From assembly GCA_014338405.1 (NCBI GenBank), contig JTDE01002499.1, positions 37,679 to 101,678 of the forward strand: a stretch of DNA of 64,000 nt, in the 5' to 3' direction. Source of the DNA: Paragonimus skrjabini miyazakii (lineage: Eukaryota > Platyhelminthes > Trematoda > Plagiorchiida > Troglotrematidae). How positions within the stretch are numbered: position 1 is the stretch's first letter; each line of letters begins with the position of its first letter. The notes below the pieces were generated by a model, which did not search any database, had not been told where the DNA came from, and was given only the letters and a program-made list of their open reading frames with translations. Below, in pieces: positions 1 to 13,689 of the stretch. The position numbers were made by a program, and so were the translations under genes.

Positions 1-1138
1 GAAAGAGGTCTCATCTTGGTTACTACCATACTACCATCAGAACCGAAACAGCAATTTCAAAGGAAAACTTTTATTGTATCATTTTAACCGAACAGCGTCG
101 GTACAGCATGAATGTAAAAAAATAAAACTATTCGGATGAAAGTGACCTTGACAAGTCGACTGTCAGACACAGTAGGGCAAATCAGGTCGAACGAATAGGT
201 ATATAGCACGTATGCACAGAACGATTGTGTGTGAGAGAAAAGTCGAGCAACAGCAACACACCATTATCCATCCCAGGAAATCATTGCATTAGGTACAGGG
301 TACTTGGTAAGTTACCGGACTGTGAAACTGCAATGGATGTCAACGGTTTGTATAGTGAGTATTTCTTGGTTAGTGTAATTCTGGTGACACTTTAACAAAG
401 TTTGAGTATCCTTGATCACAGTACAAACGTACCGTATTGAAACGCTCCTCATTCATAAGTTGGCAAGTTCTCTTTCCAATGGTCCCAAAAACGACAGCTG
501 ACCACTACAAACATTAGGTCGCTTCAAGCGGACAAATTTATCATTTGGTACAGCGGGTTACCGGTGAGTGTACTGATGGTGATAGTGATGCTGTTTCTCA
601 ACTCTCCAACATGTAACATTGTTTGAGAAACTATGGGCCGTGTTCAGTTTTGTGCGCAACACTTCCGAACCCTAACTGAGTTTGATTATATAATTAGCAC
701 AGCAATTGCTGGTTCTGTAGACAGGGTTTTTTAGTCACGTACTGTATCTTTTCACTTTGTTCCTCATGTTCAAATAATTCGGGTAGGCTTGTTTACAGAG
801 TTACTTATTCGCATTACCTTTACACTGGCTGCCGGATCGTAGAGTATTTTGAGGGTACGTTTCATGTCATATTGATAGAGAAATTGCTTGAACTCGTGAG
901 CAGTAACCGGGACACTGAAGCTAGTAATGCAGTGTTCCAATCAATTCGGAATACATCTTGTGGCAACTACACAAATGGGTCTCAGGTCACTTTCTATAGT
1001 AGTATGTAGTTGTAGGTATATTACGCTTACTGACAGGTGTTGTATAAGACGGACCGTTATGTCAGTAGAACTTTTCGACTAGGGCCTTGTAGGATGATCA
1101 GTGAGTTGTACCGGTGCTGAGACGAGTTGCGTCGTTCT

Positions 1139-1494
1139 GTTAGATTTTCGACATGGTGAGCAACCCTTCGCATGTATTTTAGTTCCAACTAACGTACGCT
1201 GCCACTGATACCGTTCCGCAGCGTGGTGTCAAGTATTAACAATACCAGTGTGAACCCCATGCGTAGTAGAAATGATCTCATTCCTTAAGAACATAGCTGC
1301 ATGTTTGGAGGCCACAGTTAGATTTTCGACATGGTGAGCAACCCTTCGCATGTATTTTAGTTCCAACTAACGTACGCTACCACTGATACTGTTCCGCAGC
1401 GTGGTGTCAAGTATTAACAATACCAGTGTGAACCCCATGCGTAGTAGAAATGATCTCATTCCTTAAGAACGTAGCTGCATGTTTGGAGGCCACA
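1139..1494. repeat. 178-bp tandem duplication
   Basis: GTTAGATTTTCGACATGGTG starts both units (1139 and 1317). Each runs 178 bp to GGAGGCCACA. I count three base differences between them, so the duplication is recent or maintained. No ORF of note crosses it. Confidence 0.95.
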
Positions 1495-4160
1495 GTAAGA
1501 GACATGTGAACGACAGCTGTGCGGAAACTAAAATAAAGGTGTTAGATGTGGTCATTCGCTCAACAGGCAGACAGAGGTACAAGGCCGATACAACACGACT
1601 TCCGAGGGGTGGTTTGCGACTGTCCGTAAATATCAAAGCATCCAATGACGGTGTGAATTTTCAACTCTTAGTTCAGTCGGAATAAACCCATCATGTACAG
1701 AAGAACTAAGAATGTAAGTTAAATCTAAATTACCGGGAAAAGTTGTCTTCCTTGCAAGTCAGTTATCAGGAGTATTTGAAACGGTATTGTCAGTCCAAAA
1801 GGTAACAGCCGTAATGAATGTATGAGCCATTGCGCGGGTAATCCGTCGTGCGATGACACCATATGTTGTGCTGCCGTACTACCAGAAAGGGTGCTATCAA
1901 GCAAAAAACATGTGCTATGACATTCTAAATGAGTCACGCGAATACATCGTGAATATGGGAAAAAGAAGAACAATAGAAATGACCTTGACCAGTCTAACGT
2001 CAGTGTAAGGCGTAGTCGAAACCAGCAATCACACATTGACTAAATTCGAATTAAAAATATCAGAATGATGAATTTCCAATTTTTCGTCCGATAATCACCT
2101 TGTTTCTGACAAATCCAGTACTCCTCCTCAATAGAAAAAACAGTTCTGTCCAAGCAACACTTTCATGAGATAAGGAATTTTGTACTAGGTACCTGCTTCA
2201 GATAAATCAAACGCCCAAAACTATTTAGGAAGAACTTCATTGAGATTGACACAAACCCATTCACCCCTAGAGAGAAAAATACCTGCAATAGCGTTGATTT
2301 GTGTAACTACTTCGCTCCGATTCACCAAAATATACATACCTGTTTTCTCACAACGTCCGAATGATCCGTAACTCACTCCACCTCTGAGTAAGTAGCCTAA
2401 TGTGAGAGCTATTCAGTAGTATGACTGATGCCTGAAGCAGTTTAAACTGAGTCTCATCAACTGATCACTGGATATCTGTGCAGTGCTCTTCATGAAAAAT
2501 CTGTCAAGTATGGAGGTGCAAGAGATATGAGGTTGTGTTTTAAAAGCCAGGTACTTGAATTTACCAAATCGAGCGATTTAAGTTGCAATGTGGACTAAAC
2601 GAAAATAGAAAGGGGTATAATAAGTGTGGCCAGTTTTTCGGAAGTTCTTAAAACTGAAAAACCAGCTGAATCCCTTATTGTTGTTTTCAACACGGTTTTG
2701 AAATAGTACGAAAGGAATTATAATTTTGTCCTACTGTTCAAAAACCTCTGGATTCGACAAATCGTTATTCATTTTCTGTTTAGACCTGAACAGCTTGGTA
2801 ACATTTCAGACCACATTTAGTTTTACTTTTTTAGGCAACACTTACTGATTGGCGTAGTGTCAGTTAGTTTATTCTCTATGTTATGGTTTTAAAGGTGTAT
2901 GGATACCGAGAATAATTAGTTCAGAATGTACTCCTTCATTATGATGTGAGGGCTATGCAATCGATCCCGTTAACTGCGAATCTGAGTCTCTCGGTTAACC
3001 TTTTTTTTCATGTGATTTGTACGTTGGTATACTGGGAATGATTTTCAAGAGACTGCGTATCTCTTGTGAGCGCATGAGTCGTCTGCTGATTCTGCCAAGC
3101 TAACGTTGTCGAAACCATCAGGTCCCGCTCACAGGGATTGCATTGTATGGAAGTAGATTTTCTCTGTTCCCGATAAAAAGTCTTTACCTGGATAGTACAC
3201 CGTACTAAAACACGTTCGACACCAAACTAAACCAACCGGGTTACTACAAAATACGTAAATGCTCGAATACCCGAAATGAGCGATCAACAGTCGTTCTTGA
3301 TCCATTTTGCTCCAGAAAGTGCAGCTACATAAATTTAAATCAAAAGTGCTACAGGACAGAACGCCAGCAAATTGTTCAGTTCTGGCTTCTATTGTTGATA
3401 TAAATCGACCTCAGCCATTTCGGACCCACATGAATACTTGACTGTGATGCAACTTTCAGTCGCGTTCCAATTTAATGCACGCACGACCACGTACGGTTTC
3501 GCCATGACAAGTAGTCAGGTATCGAGCAGTGTTCTCAGTACACACATGCAGTTCCTAGGCCATGCTGGACTCCCTAAAATCGCCCCGACTGAACATATAT
3601 CTTAGAAATCCACTTCCGTTAAGTTCCACAATATTGTTGACCCTCTAAAGTGCCTACCCGTATTCATTCACAATAGCATGCCCGAAGCTCTGGAATACTA
3701 CAGAGCATGATTACAGTTAATAGAACCTTGGGATAACTCGTAAAGAATTTGAGATTTCATAGAACCCAGTGCTATGCTTACAGACGGACGGTGCTTGTGA
3801 AGATAAGAAAGACGACATATTATCAAGAAAACAAAAATCCTTGCAATTTTGATTGGTCTTCTGTGCACCAACTTAGTTTGACTGGTGAAAATAAATTCGG
3901 TAATACATGCTGTTGAACAAAACATGAACAGAGGGAGTTTGTGTCCGTTAATCAGCTCATACCTGAAATGAAAAGCGTACGACCATTGTTTTTGATTGGC
4001 AATACTTTTAATTACCGCCAATGGACTCCGGTTATCAGGTGCCTGGGTTATCATTTGTTGAATGAGAGTGATTATTTTGATTATTCAGTTCCACTTCATC
4101 CCACAGGTTCCGCACAGTTCTGTTTAACTGAGCACAAGGCATCGGGAAAGGCACACGGCT
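1495..4160. other. No recognisable gene
   Basis: AT-rich sequence with only short, overlapping open frames. The largest (3698-4054, minus, 118 codons) contains LPLFMFCSTACITEFIFTSQ but no motif I can name. Bases 1-1138 are likewise featureless. Confidence 0.6.
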
Positions 4161-4198
4161 AAACAAAACACTACCTTGAGATGGGTAGTGTTTTGTTT
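4161..4198. repeat. Perfect hairpin, 15-bp stem and 8-nt loop
   Basis: AAACAAAACACTACC at 4161-4175 is the exact reverse complement of 4184-4198, with loop TTGAGATG. It could form a strong stem in RNA. No neighbouring gene explains it. Confidence 0.9.
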
Positions 4199-4322
4199 AT
4201 CTTATGTTAACGCCAAGTTCGTCTGCCTTGTTGAAGAGTGACACACAGAATTCGCATACTGTTGATAAGCTCTACCATGTGTCTTTGTTTTATCTGTTAC
4301 TCTACCATTGAATACATTGATA

Positions 4323-4574
4323 TCAGATGTAAAAGCGAACAAATTTCACAAATATGTTGATTATTTCGTTGATGTGACCTCGAAGGTTTTTCTTGGGGTT
4401 TTGACCGAGGAAATCAAGGAGCCAGTACGGTGAAACGACTTGAATGTCTAAAACTTTGTATCGATGTGCCAGGGCACCATCATCTTGAAACATTCGGCCA
4501 CTTTTGTGGAACAGTAGTTTATTCAACTGTCCACAGTATGCGCAAGAAACCCAAACTGCTGATGACTTGATCAA
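4323..4574 (-). CDS. Candidate exon with a BRCT-like stretch
   Basis: An 83-codon minus frame contains YKVLDIQVVSPYWLLDFLGQ, which resembles the VVSPxWLLDC helix of BRCT domains, preceded by AYCGQLNKLLFHKSGRMFQD. A possible donor (CTTCGAG/GTCACA) lies near 4377. Only one motif of the domain is seen, so the assignment is weak. Confidence 0.3.
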   Translation of the reverse strand: MIKSSAVWVSCAYCGQLNKLLFHKSGRMFQDDGALAHRYKVLDIQVVSPYWLLDFLGQNPKKNLRGHINEIINIFVKFVRFYI

Positions 4575-6437
4575 AACTATCAGTTCACTCCTTCCGGCTG
4601 AACAAATATCAGATTACAAATAAGGGAAATTCCCAATAAGCTGAACTGCAAAAGAGCTCGTCTCATGATGAACTGGTGTTTTTCAGCGGGTTTCTGCTGT
4701 AACCTATCTGTCTGCAATCCCCACAGTTTCTTATAGTCTCAGTTGACTCACTACGGTTGGTTTGCGTATACTCGAGGACTTGGTTATGTAAAACATGGAT
4801 TTGTTTGTCTTCTACATTTCAACAAGCTCTCTAGATCTTTGATATTTTTGGTCAACATACTAAGCAGGGTGGGACTGTGCTTTGAACGGCTGACTTACTG
4901 ACGAGATTAGTGATAAGTAAGTCACAAAGGTCACACAATCGATCAGCACCCTAGGCGGCAAGGATAACCACCAACAATAACAGGTTACTATATAGTGAAA
5001 TAATTCAATTTCGAGTTAATTGTGCCGTGTAACTCAGACTCAGTGGAGTTTGTAAATCAGTATGAATTATATCAGCACTTACCTCGACTGTAAAGAAACT
5101 AAGTCTGCCCCAAGATCCAAGATGGCATTGTAATTTTACAAAGTGAAGTGGTATAAGTAGTATGTGGTTAATGGTCAAAATTCGCCCGGAGCACGTGACC
5201 AGCGATGTAGTTGATTTCACCCAACAAGCGCACGTACCCAGTGAACTTTGACCACGCAAATCCCACTAGGAATGGCAGATGCTGAAATTTGTAATTAATA
5301 ACTCATTTATGAGATCAGTGCTCCTAAAGTCCTCACATACTATACTGAGTCTGAGATCAAAGGCACAGCTAATTTAGAAACAAGTAGTTGACAACATTTC
5401 GGCAACTGACATTTTTATAGTGAAATGCGTGGCCGTAATTCTGAAATAAAAAATGGAATGACATAATTCACTGTTCTTTCTGAAAGTTGTTCGCTTTTAC
5501 TCCTTGTGTGTAATGTTAGCGGGAATGAGCGAGAAACTCACAGTCTAAGATATAATAAACGGTATATATTTAAAATAGTTGAAAAAGAAAACAGTAGCTG
5601 ATTCTAGACTAATTTAGGAACAATTGTGGTAATCGGCGCCTAAACAGAACAAACATGTGAGAACGCAAGGGATTCATCGGAATGCAGCTGCCGATAAACT
5701 AAACTGATTACAGAAAGCTATATCAATAAATTACGACTGAGTCAAGCAGCCTATGTAATTGGCAAAATTAACCTCCAACTTAGGTTTCTCGTGATGGTTC
5801 ACGGGAGACAAACTAACCATTGCTTGGTGAAAATGCGGCGTGACTTAGTTGGGAAACACTACAGAGGCGAACAAACGTACCTATTTATCTTAGGTCACTT
5901 CTGGTGAGCAAGTGCGGGACGTATTCACTGCGGGTTGTGTACATAACTGACAATATATGGAAGTGTACTTTTGAGTGTGACCAGACCTAGAAAACCATAT
6001 AGTATAATTGTTTTGTTCTAAGGGTTTGCTGTGAAAAGCGCAAATCTACGGTTTTACTGCTGACGGTGAATAACATTGTCAACGCACCAGTAACGCATGC
6101 TAAGTGTTCTCCGCGTTTATCTCGCAGCCCTTTTCTGACCCTACGAAAAGTACACTCATTTGTAAAAATAGTTTGTCACAAACGAACTGGTTCCCTTAAT
6201 GAACTCACCTTGAACAATGCGTAGATGTAATTCATGTGACATTATTCGCACGTAGAATTCCATAAGGTTTGTCAACAAAGATACACTGCTTTAAAAATAA
6301 CTTTAGACAACGAAACAAACAACCACAGAGTGGAATTCATACGGCTAAATCAAGTGCATAAATTACGTCCCAGCTCGATCAACAAAAGGCAGCCTCCAGG
6401 GTGAAAAGTACCAAAAATCACGCATCAAAAAAGGGCA
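4575..6437. other. No recognisable gene
   Basis: Short frames only. A minus frame at 5259-5005 meets a strong donor-like GTAAGTGC near 5083 after GRLSFFTVE, but nothing else supports an exon. Confidence 0.5.
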
Positions 6438-6719
6438 TTACAGCAAAGGACCAAGTCTCGTGAGCATTTTGCCGACCAAGGTGATACTTTTCTGACTGCA
6501 ATGTACAAGCATGTGCATGCATGCGAACGACGGTGAATGTAGGTGACTGGGTGCCACTCCTGTTCCAAATCTGATTCCAACCCCAGAAACATTTTTTACT
6601 AACACAGTGTGCTCAGAGGACGATAATGGTAACAACTGTGGACGTTCAACGATGTGTTGTATAATGTAGCGTATGACTATTTTTATATTCCATTCACTTT
6701 TACAGGCTGGACAACTGAA

Positions 6720-8042
6720 CAGGAAACAATGGCTGAGCCTCCGTTGTGAATATTCGGATAAATCTGGAGTAGTACTGCGTACAGTCCACGATGGACATCA
6801 GATGTTACTGGTCTATTGCCAATTACATGTCGGACAGCGATAAGAACGGGCTTGGATTCAATTGAGACTCGTCAGTATACATTGTGAAGGTAAAGAATCC
6901 CGATTCAATGGTGACAAAAGCGCAGTTCGAGGGTTTGATTATCCTATAATTTACAGCAAATATCTCTACCAGCTTCCTACGATGGTGATCGAATTTTTGT
7001 TCCGTAGTTCTGAAAGAAACTGTGTCGTACTGATATGTCAGCACTTCATCAAAGCCATCGGAAACTTTAGTAATTGCTTCCTGAAGGACGTCTGAAGATA
7101 TATGCAACCCGAAAGGCAAGAAGTTTTACTGGAACAAACCATAGAGAGTGGTAATAGTGGTCAACGACTTGGACTCAGAGGCCAGTGAAATGTGCAAGTA
7201 TGCGAGCGCCAACTCAATTTTATTAAACAACTCAATGTCATGCACAACTTTCGTGAAATACTCTGGTTCTATCCAGGTAGCCGCACATTTGCTATCGTTT
7301 CTGATCACAGCTACAATCAGAGTTTCGGAAGCTAACGAAGTTGCCGAGATGATAATGCCATTCCGCCTCCATATGTGTAGTGCACTGATCGTCCCATTCC
7401 AACGATCGTAGGGCAGCAGGTGGTGTTTAAGGAAGACTGGATCACCGTCAACCCATAATTTTACAGGCAACATTACCATCTCACAGGAACTAGTATAACA
7501 TTACTCAGTCAGCTTCCGGAGGTGTGCCTAATCACGAGGTATTTCGTTAGGCGTATACACTGATACGGAGTGATCTAATGAGCGTACCGACTTCCGGGTC
7601 TGGAGAGACGACATTTACAATAGCATACGTCCTACTTTGTATACGGGCCGGCAAGGTCTTCACACAGAACAGCAAAAAGTGGTGACCGGTAATTCCGCAA
7701 ACCTGTAATTTGGTTACTTTCAAAACGGCTTTCAGGTATATAGAATCGAGCACATCCTTTGGTGATGTATTCACCACTCATCGTGTGCACAATGAAGGTT
7801 TGTTCAGCTCTAGAGTTAAACATCAACCGCTTGTATAAAAATTGATATCTCCCTCAAGTGGTCTGCAATGTGCACATAGGGCTGGTATCACTGTTATCAG
7901 CTGCTTGCGCTACTTGTGAGATATGACACTTGGGGTTTAGATACACCACTCGGATGTGGCCCGTCATTCCGTAAGCGTCGCAGACAGTATTCTGAAACGG
8001 CAAGTTGGTCGTAGGCAAATGTTGACGCAAGACAGATATCAA
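6720..8042 (-). mobile_element. Ty3/Gypsy gag-pol remnant
   Basis: On the minus strand, a zinc-knuckle-like CDAYGMTGHIRVVYLNPKC (about 7.97 kb) precedes a broken middle region. RT follows: NKIELALAYLHISLASESKS, LTTITTLYGLFQ (7.2-7.13 kb), a stop, LPFGLHISSDVLQEAITKV, LTYQYDTVSFRTTEQKFDHH and RIIKPSNCAF (7.12-6.87 kb), then QYYSRFIRIF at 6.75 kb. The catalytic YQDD box reads YQYD. The YQDD type differs from the YLDD of the CsRn1 copy, so this is another Gypsy lineage. A possible RNase H relic (VSGVGIRFGTGV) lies at 6438-6635. Confidence 0.82.
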
Positions 8043-8159
8043 TTCACAGCCTTAGGATAAATAACTGGGTTAGACTTTTAAGGCCTTTGTGACAAAAGAT
8101 GCTTCATTTGGCTGCCGACGCGTCAGACTGAATGATCACTTTTAGAAAAGCATTGTCGA

Positions 8160-10460
8160 TTAATTCGGGGTTGCTGCGGCTGTATCATTATGCTGCTGAC
8201 AAAATTCACAGGTCTCTGGGAAGAGGAACCCCCTTCTGTCAAGCATATTTCATTGGAGAATAATGTTGATTAGCCCGCAATAAGACAATAGCCTAATCGT
8301 TCTTCTAATCGATAAGCGTAATAAAATCGAGAAACTTGCCTGTTCAATCGCAAGATGAACTCTCGACACGTCATTATTTGTCCTGGAAACACGTCTGATG
8401 ACTCTGAGGTCAGCAGGAAGAACGTGATCTAACCGCACCCTTCTCAGCTTGTTGAACCTAGGCCTGGTCAATATATCCCGGAAGCCCAAATACTTCAGCA
8501 AGGAGTACACGTGAAATCTGCCAGAAGTGATAAATGGAGCTGTCTGATTCCGACTGCCATCCTTTTGGATGCTGCGCCACACCTAGAAATTCTTCACTCC
8601 TTCTTCAAACTTAGATGGACTGCCCTGCAAGTTTAATTGCCCAAGCGCGGTGAGCTTTATAACGTGAGACCAATTTGTTGCAATCAAACTCGTCGAAGTA
8701 ACAACAGCCACAGAGTTGTAGATAACGTTTTATTTCGGGTTACCAGCACCTATACAACTGGCAACTGGTAAATCAACTGGTTAGACGGTTTGAAACAGTT
8801 CTGCACAAATCACATTAAATGAACCTGGTGCGTGAATAGTGACGGACACTTGTTGGACCAATAGCATCAAGTTAACCAGGATTAGTTACAGTCATGTTGT
8901 TACGGATTGTCGAGTTCACACTGTAGTGCGCTTTTTGTCGTCCAGTGCAAGAGTGAGCATCCAAACAAGTGAACACTCATCACTACGAGTCTAATTCTGA
9001 TATACTTGTCACACCGGGCTAAGATCAATGTGGAGATGATATAATCAAAGTTCTCGTTTAGTCGGCAAGACAACTGCCGATTCTAGCACGGCCGAGCGGA
9101 CCGATTTTATACGCTGCAGAATAGAAACGATTAGTAAGGACAAATAATTAAAACACTCACAGGTGGATAGAAGAGTGTGTGTGAAGGTCCACACGAAATC
9201 ACATAAGGCAAGTGCAGAAGGTTTTTTAGAGCTAGGAATGAATTGAAGTAACTGTAAAATACGCTAAACGTGCTGGTCACAAAAATCCATTAGAAAGTTG
9301 GACAGGTGATTGGGGTAAGTAGGCGTGTGAACGTGACGACAAATTCCCTTGTGTGATGGAATAAGTAATTTGAAAAAATGAAGGAACTGAAAATCATCAG
9401 TCAACTAATCTTGAATTACGGTTTGCTACCATGTACACTATGCTTCCATATCACAGATTTTTTTCTCGATAGGCAGATGAGTCACTTTCTCGGTGGCTCG
9501 TTTCAAATCAAACTGGTTTACAAGACATATGAACGCCAGTCAGTTCGGTTGAGGCATCCCCTAGTACTTTGCAGAAATGATACAAGATTTTAAACGGTTG
9601 CAGTAATCTTATGTCTTAATGCAGCAGCATTGCCATTGCAAACCTTACCAGTTTTTGAGCTTATTCCAAAGCATGTCCAATGTTTGCTAGCAACCCTGTC
9701 AGTGACAACATTCCTCTTTTATGTCTACACCCATCTCAATCTCCATCGAGCCTGGTAGTGGCATCCGCACATATCCTGTTGGATGTAAGCACCCAAGTGC
9801 ACCATTTTTCAGTAAATTCCTATTTCGCCAGAATTTTGGCTAATCCTGAGCCCGATTACTGTCCATTATACAGACAGTTAAAATCTCAAAAATCAAAATT
9901 TCGGTAGTGCATACACCTGAAAGTTGAAAGTTCACCTGATAAAATCTCCATAGTTTACAGTCTAAACCGTAGAACGTCACAGTATCTGACACACAACAAT
10001 CACGACATATGAACATTTGAAGATAGGTTTTAATGACATGTATTAACTTAGCTGAGCGCTTGCCGTTGCTGATTTCAAGTTTTAGCACTTGTTCCTGATT
10101 GGTCCTGCAACTGACCAAGGTCCAGGGTTGCTAACAATCCAAAAATAAAGCGGTTGCTTGCCCCCATTTAGATTTCTGGTTGAGCAGCAAATAGGACATG
10201 TTTGAATGTCATTCTTTTCCGTATGTGTGCGAGAGTTGTTCCTTTACTCGTGCTCTTGATGTGTTGATGTAATGTGACATCATGTATTCCTTACGTGATC
10301 GGGATACTTCTCGCGGTTCTGTATGTCCCGTTCCTACCTTGAGAGTGAAATCCATAAGGAGGTTGTTTGGTTTATGAGACCTTAATTTCACTTGTAGGTC
10401 GGTTTTTTGTTTACGAAGTGCTATGTTTACTGTTACGTTAAGTGCTTTGAGTATAGACAT
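8160..10460. other. No recognisable gene; minor open frames
   Basis: The minus frame 8250-8582 is Arg-rich and could be a decayed gag of the Gypsy copy at 6.7-8.0 kb, by position only. Frames at 9378-9593, 9680-9907 and 10209-10460 show no motif. Confidence 0.45.
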
Positions 10461-10469
10461 AGCTGCTTT

Positions 10470-10615
10470 TCATAGACAACTCCTCTTCCCTCTCCTTCTT
10501 TTATTTTTCCCCTAGGGCTTACTATTTTCTCCATGGTTGTATGGCAGGTAAACGTCAGCGCGAACCAGTGACGTACTATTGTCTTTGCGAATGACGAGAA
10601 CTGCATCGTAAACTA
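10470..10615 (+). repeat. Short dispersed element, copy 1
   Basis: A pyrimidine-rich stretch (CTCCTCTTCCCTCTCCTTCT) is followed by CATGGTTGTATGGCAG and a tail resembling GTAAACGTCAGCGCGAACCA. The same arrangement appears at 13.7, 24.6, 24.9 and 33.3 kb. I recognise no coding content. Confidence 0.5.
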
Positions 10616-11266
10616 GATTCCCTGCCTATTTCACCTAATCTGCGGGTGATCGACGATTATGGAAATCTTTGACCAATCTGGTAGTAGGCACCTAAGGTTT
10701 CAAGTTGTTTCAACTAACTTGGAAACATCACCACAGATAAGAACCTCCAGTTGTTAATTCGTGGGGAGTACTTCACGAAAAATGTTTGGCAGTAAACCTT
10801 GACCCCCTAGCCAAGACGCCGCACACAAACGGGATGGAGAAATATATATAATATTCTCGTCCGGATTACCTATGAACGTTTTATGGAACAACGTAATCTA
10901 CAAAGAAGTTGAGTGCAATGGAGACTTGCATATGAAATACACAACGGGTCTGATGAATGTAACAATCGCCTTATGGTACATAGCACACTGTGAAAAACTA
11001 GTGGCAAAACGGTCGTAGTAATACAACACACAGATTCTCGTAGACATAACATAAAGGGTAAAATATAACAATCGATTTTATTTTATGTGTAGCACAGCGA
11101 AAGATAAAACCAGTCTCACTGTGGCCAAGTCAGTATGGTTTACTTGTTCAACATGTTTGTTTAAAAAAAAGTTTGAAAGTTCGACCACATACGTACAACA
11201 GTTAGCAAGCAAGGTAATGAGCTTCTCCCTGGCGCGGACGACATTGTCTTACTTAGCCCCTCTGCC

Positions 11267-11556
11267 NNNNNNNNNNNNNNNNNNNNNNNNNNNNNNNNNN
11301 NNNNNNNNNNNNNNNNNNNNNNNNNNNNNNNNNNNNNNNNNNNNNNNNNNNNNNNNNNNNNNNNNNNNNNNNNNNNNNNNNNNNNNNNNNNNNNNNNNNN
11401 NNNNNNNNNNNNNNNNNNNNNNNNNNNNNNNNNNNNNNNNNNNNNNNNNNNNNNNNNNNNNNNNNNNNNNNNNNNNNNNNNNNNNNNNNNNNNNNNNNNN
11501 NNNNNNNNNNNNNNNNNNNNNNNNNNNNNNNNNNNNNNNNNNNNNNNNNNNNNNNN
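11267..11556. other. Assembly gap, 290 N
   Basis: Unknown sequence that has swallowed the 5' part of the RTE element ending at 12.1 kb. The left flank (11.09-11.26 kb) is an open plus frame without recognisable motif. Confidence 1.
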
Positions 11557-12125
11557 TATTTTGTGACCATCGTTGTTTCCGCCTATTGGCCCATATTAAG
11601 TAAACTAATCGCATGAGCTATGTGGCCGTTCACCGGCGCATATTTCAGAATACTCGGGATGCGCGATCAACTGGTCAGCTAATCACGGCGCACAGCTTGC
11701 GACAGTTGGGCCACGTACGTCGCCGCATGCCATCTGACCGTTTACCGTACCGAGCATTATATACTGAGACCACCAACAGTTTGGCGAAACCACATGGTGG
11801 TCAAGCAACAACGTGGTCACAAAATATGAAGACCTTGACTGCTCCATTGAGCAAAGTGGGTAGGTTTCCCCTGCCTGGATGGGGTCGTCGTGATCACTCA
11901 AACCGCTGGTTAGAGACGCTATCAGAGATGGCGGTGTCGCAGTCAATGGTGTACCTGTATCCATACCATTTCTAGTTCCTCCGCTTAGTCTTGTTTTAAT
12001 AATGTTCAACCTTCTTAGTAGCGTTTTCTTCTAGGATATTCCACATCACTGTTGAGGTGAGCGGTGGCCCGAGCTACAGTGCCTTTTGGTCAGGCTCATG
12101 GCTGTTATGATGATGATGACAGCAA
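11557..12125 (+). mobile_element. RTE-type LINE, 3' end
   Basis: After the N gap, LRQLGHVRRRMPSDRLPYRA, HGGQATTWSQNMKTLTAPLS and VGRFPLPGWGRRDHSNRWLE with TLSEMA (to about 11.95 kb) match the C-terminal tail of flatworm RTE ORF2 proteins. The 3' UTR ends in CTTTTGGTCAGGCTCATGGC followed by (ATG)n-like sequence near 12110. The 5' part is lost in the gap. Confidence 0.82.
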
Positions 12126-13689
12126 GAATATTCTTCAGCCTAATAGGCAGATCGTTGAAGGTGTACGTCAGCCGTTTCAAGGGCTACAGAAATCGACTCC
12201 TTCATTCGGAATTTTTTCTATTCACTTCAAGTTGATGTCTGTCGAGGGACGGGAAGTAATCAGGCGATCTTTCTAAGCATTAGCTGTGTTGAAACTCGTT
12301 TGAGTCAGCGTGATTAGATAGGGTAAAACAAGTCGCAGCAATCTTTCCACAAAACACTCCGATGTGTAATGTTCTCTCACTTGCCAGAGTTGAACATCAG
12401 TTATCAAACTAAGACAGACAACGATGTGAGCACACATTGTAATTCATGCCCCCAAACAGAGTGCTGGCTGTACATTGGAAATGATAAGGCCATTCGGCAA
12501 GGATACTATCACGTTTGTCTTAACCCAGCGAATGTGCGCTTGCGAGCACATGCCACCTCATATTCGTTGAAAATTTCCCACATTGGTCGGCAGATTGTTT
12601 ACTAGATTTAGCACCTCGGTATATAAACAGTGGGATGTGACGGATTTTGACTAGTTGTTCGTAGTCAGCTAGGCCAACTACGACCTAGCTCCCCGTACGC
12701 AAGCCTACACACTACTGTAGGTTCTCGAAACGGTATCGCACAATAGTCATCCAGAACAGTGTTACCTTCCTTACCGTCGTAATCTGCACTTTCCCATTGA
12801 TAGTTGGACAGGCACAGTAATTATGCAAATCCCTGTTTGGATTGCTGATCAACTCTGCTAGGGACGCAAGTCCAGTTGTGTTCTGTTCATCGAAAGGAGA
12901 AGGCGAAAGTTTGTGAAAATGTGAACTCTACAGTTTGATATGACTGGTGTTTAACTAATTACAGTAAAAATAGTCAACAACATTTTGGTGGGCATAAAGT
13001 GATCACGTTTTATTTTGCACCAACGATAAGGTTGTTGTCAGTATTAATGGATTCAATTTGCCAGGATTCCTCCCAATAAATTGAGTGTGAAAGGAGAAAA
13101 AGCGTTAGCACACTTTCAACACACTTTCTCTAGCTAGTCCATTTCGGTCTATGGTATAAAGAAATTTACCAGTTACAGAAATCAAAGTATCATAACCAAG
13201 ACTATTTTGTGCCTATATCAGTGTTTGCACGATAAAGTCAATACAAGTTTTCTAAACTCTCCAGACCTTGTTTCCCAAATTGTGTAACCTGCCCAACTAT
13301 CCGATTGAATCACATACAAAAAGACGAGACGGACAAGGGTATACATTCACACGCTTTAAAGGTTTGTTCAAGGGGAGGAGCCATCTCAGGATTGCACTAT
13401 TGTCACTGAACGAGTTTTGTTAAAGAAAACACCGAACTAGAGAATTTTCATCATGAACAGTCCAAAACACAGCAGGAACAATTCTGTCATAAACTGCTCA
13501 AGATCCAAAATAGACATTCAGTCTCAGTTTTCCGCGAACGGGCTCATCAAGATGACATTAGGTGGCAGTCTCTTTTCGCAGTTGATTCCGCTAAAAGGCT
13601 TGGCTTACTAAATTTTTCAAGTTCTAGTGTTTTTAGCACTTGCCGAAAGGTAAAATGAACTAACGTCAGTTCCAGTATGTCTCGCTCGC
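12126..13689. other. No recognisable gene
   Basis: A 78-codon plus frame at 12369-12605 (CNSCPQTECWLYIGNDKA) has several Cys but no family match. The rest has no open frame of note. Confidence 0.5.

Noticed and set aside
11085..11614. Frames of 105-172 codons across the first gap
   Set aside because: They are open only because the gap is N.
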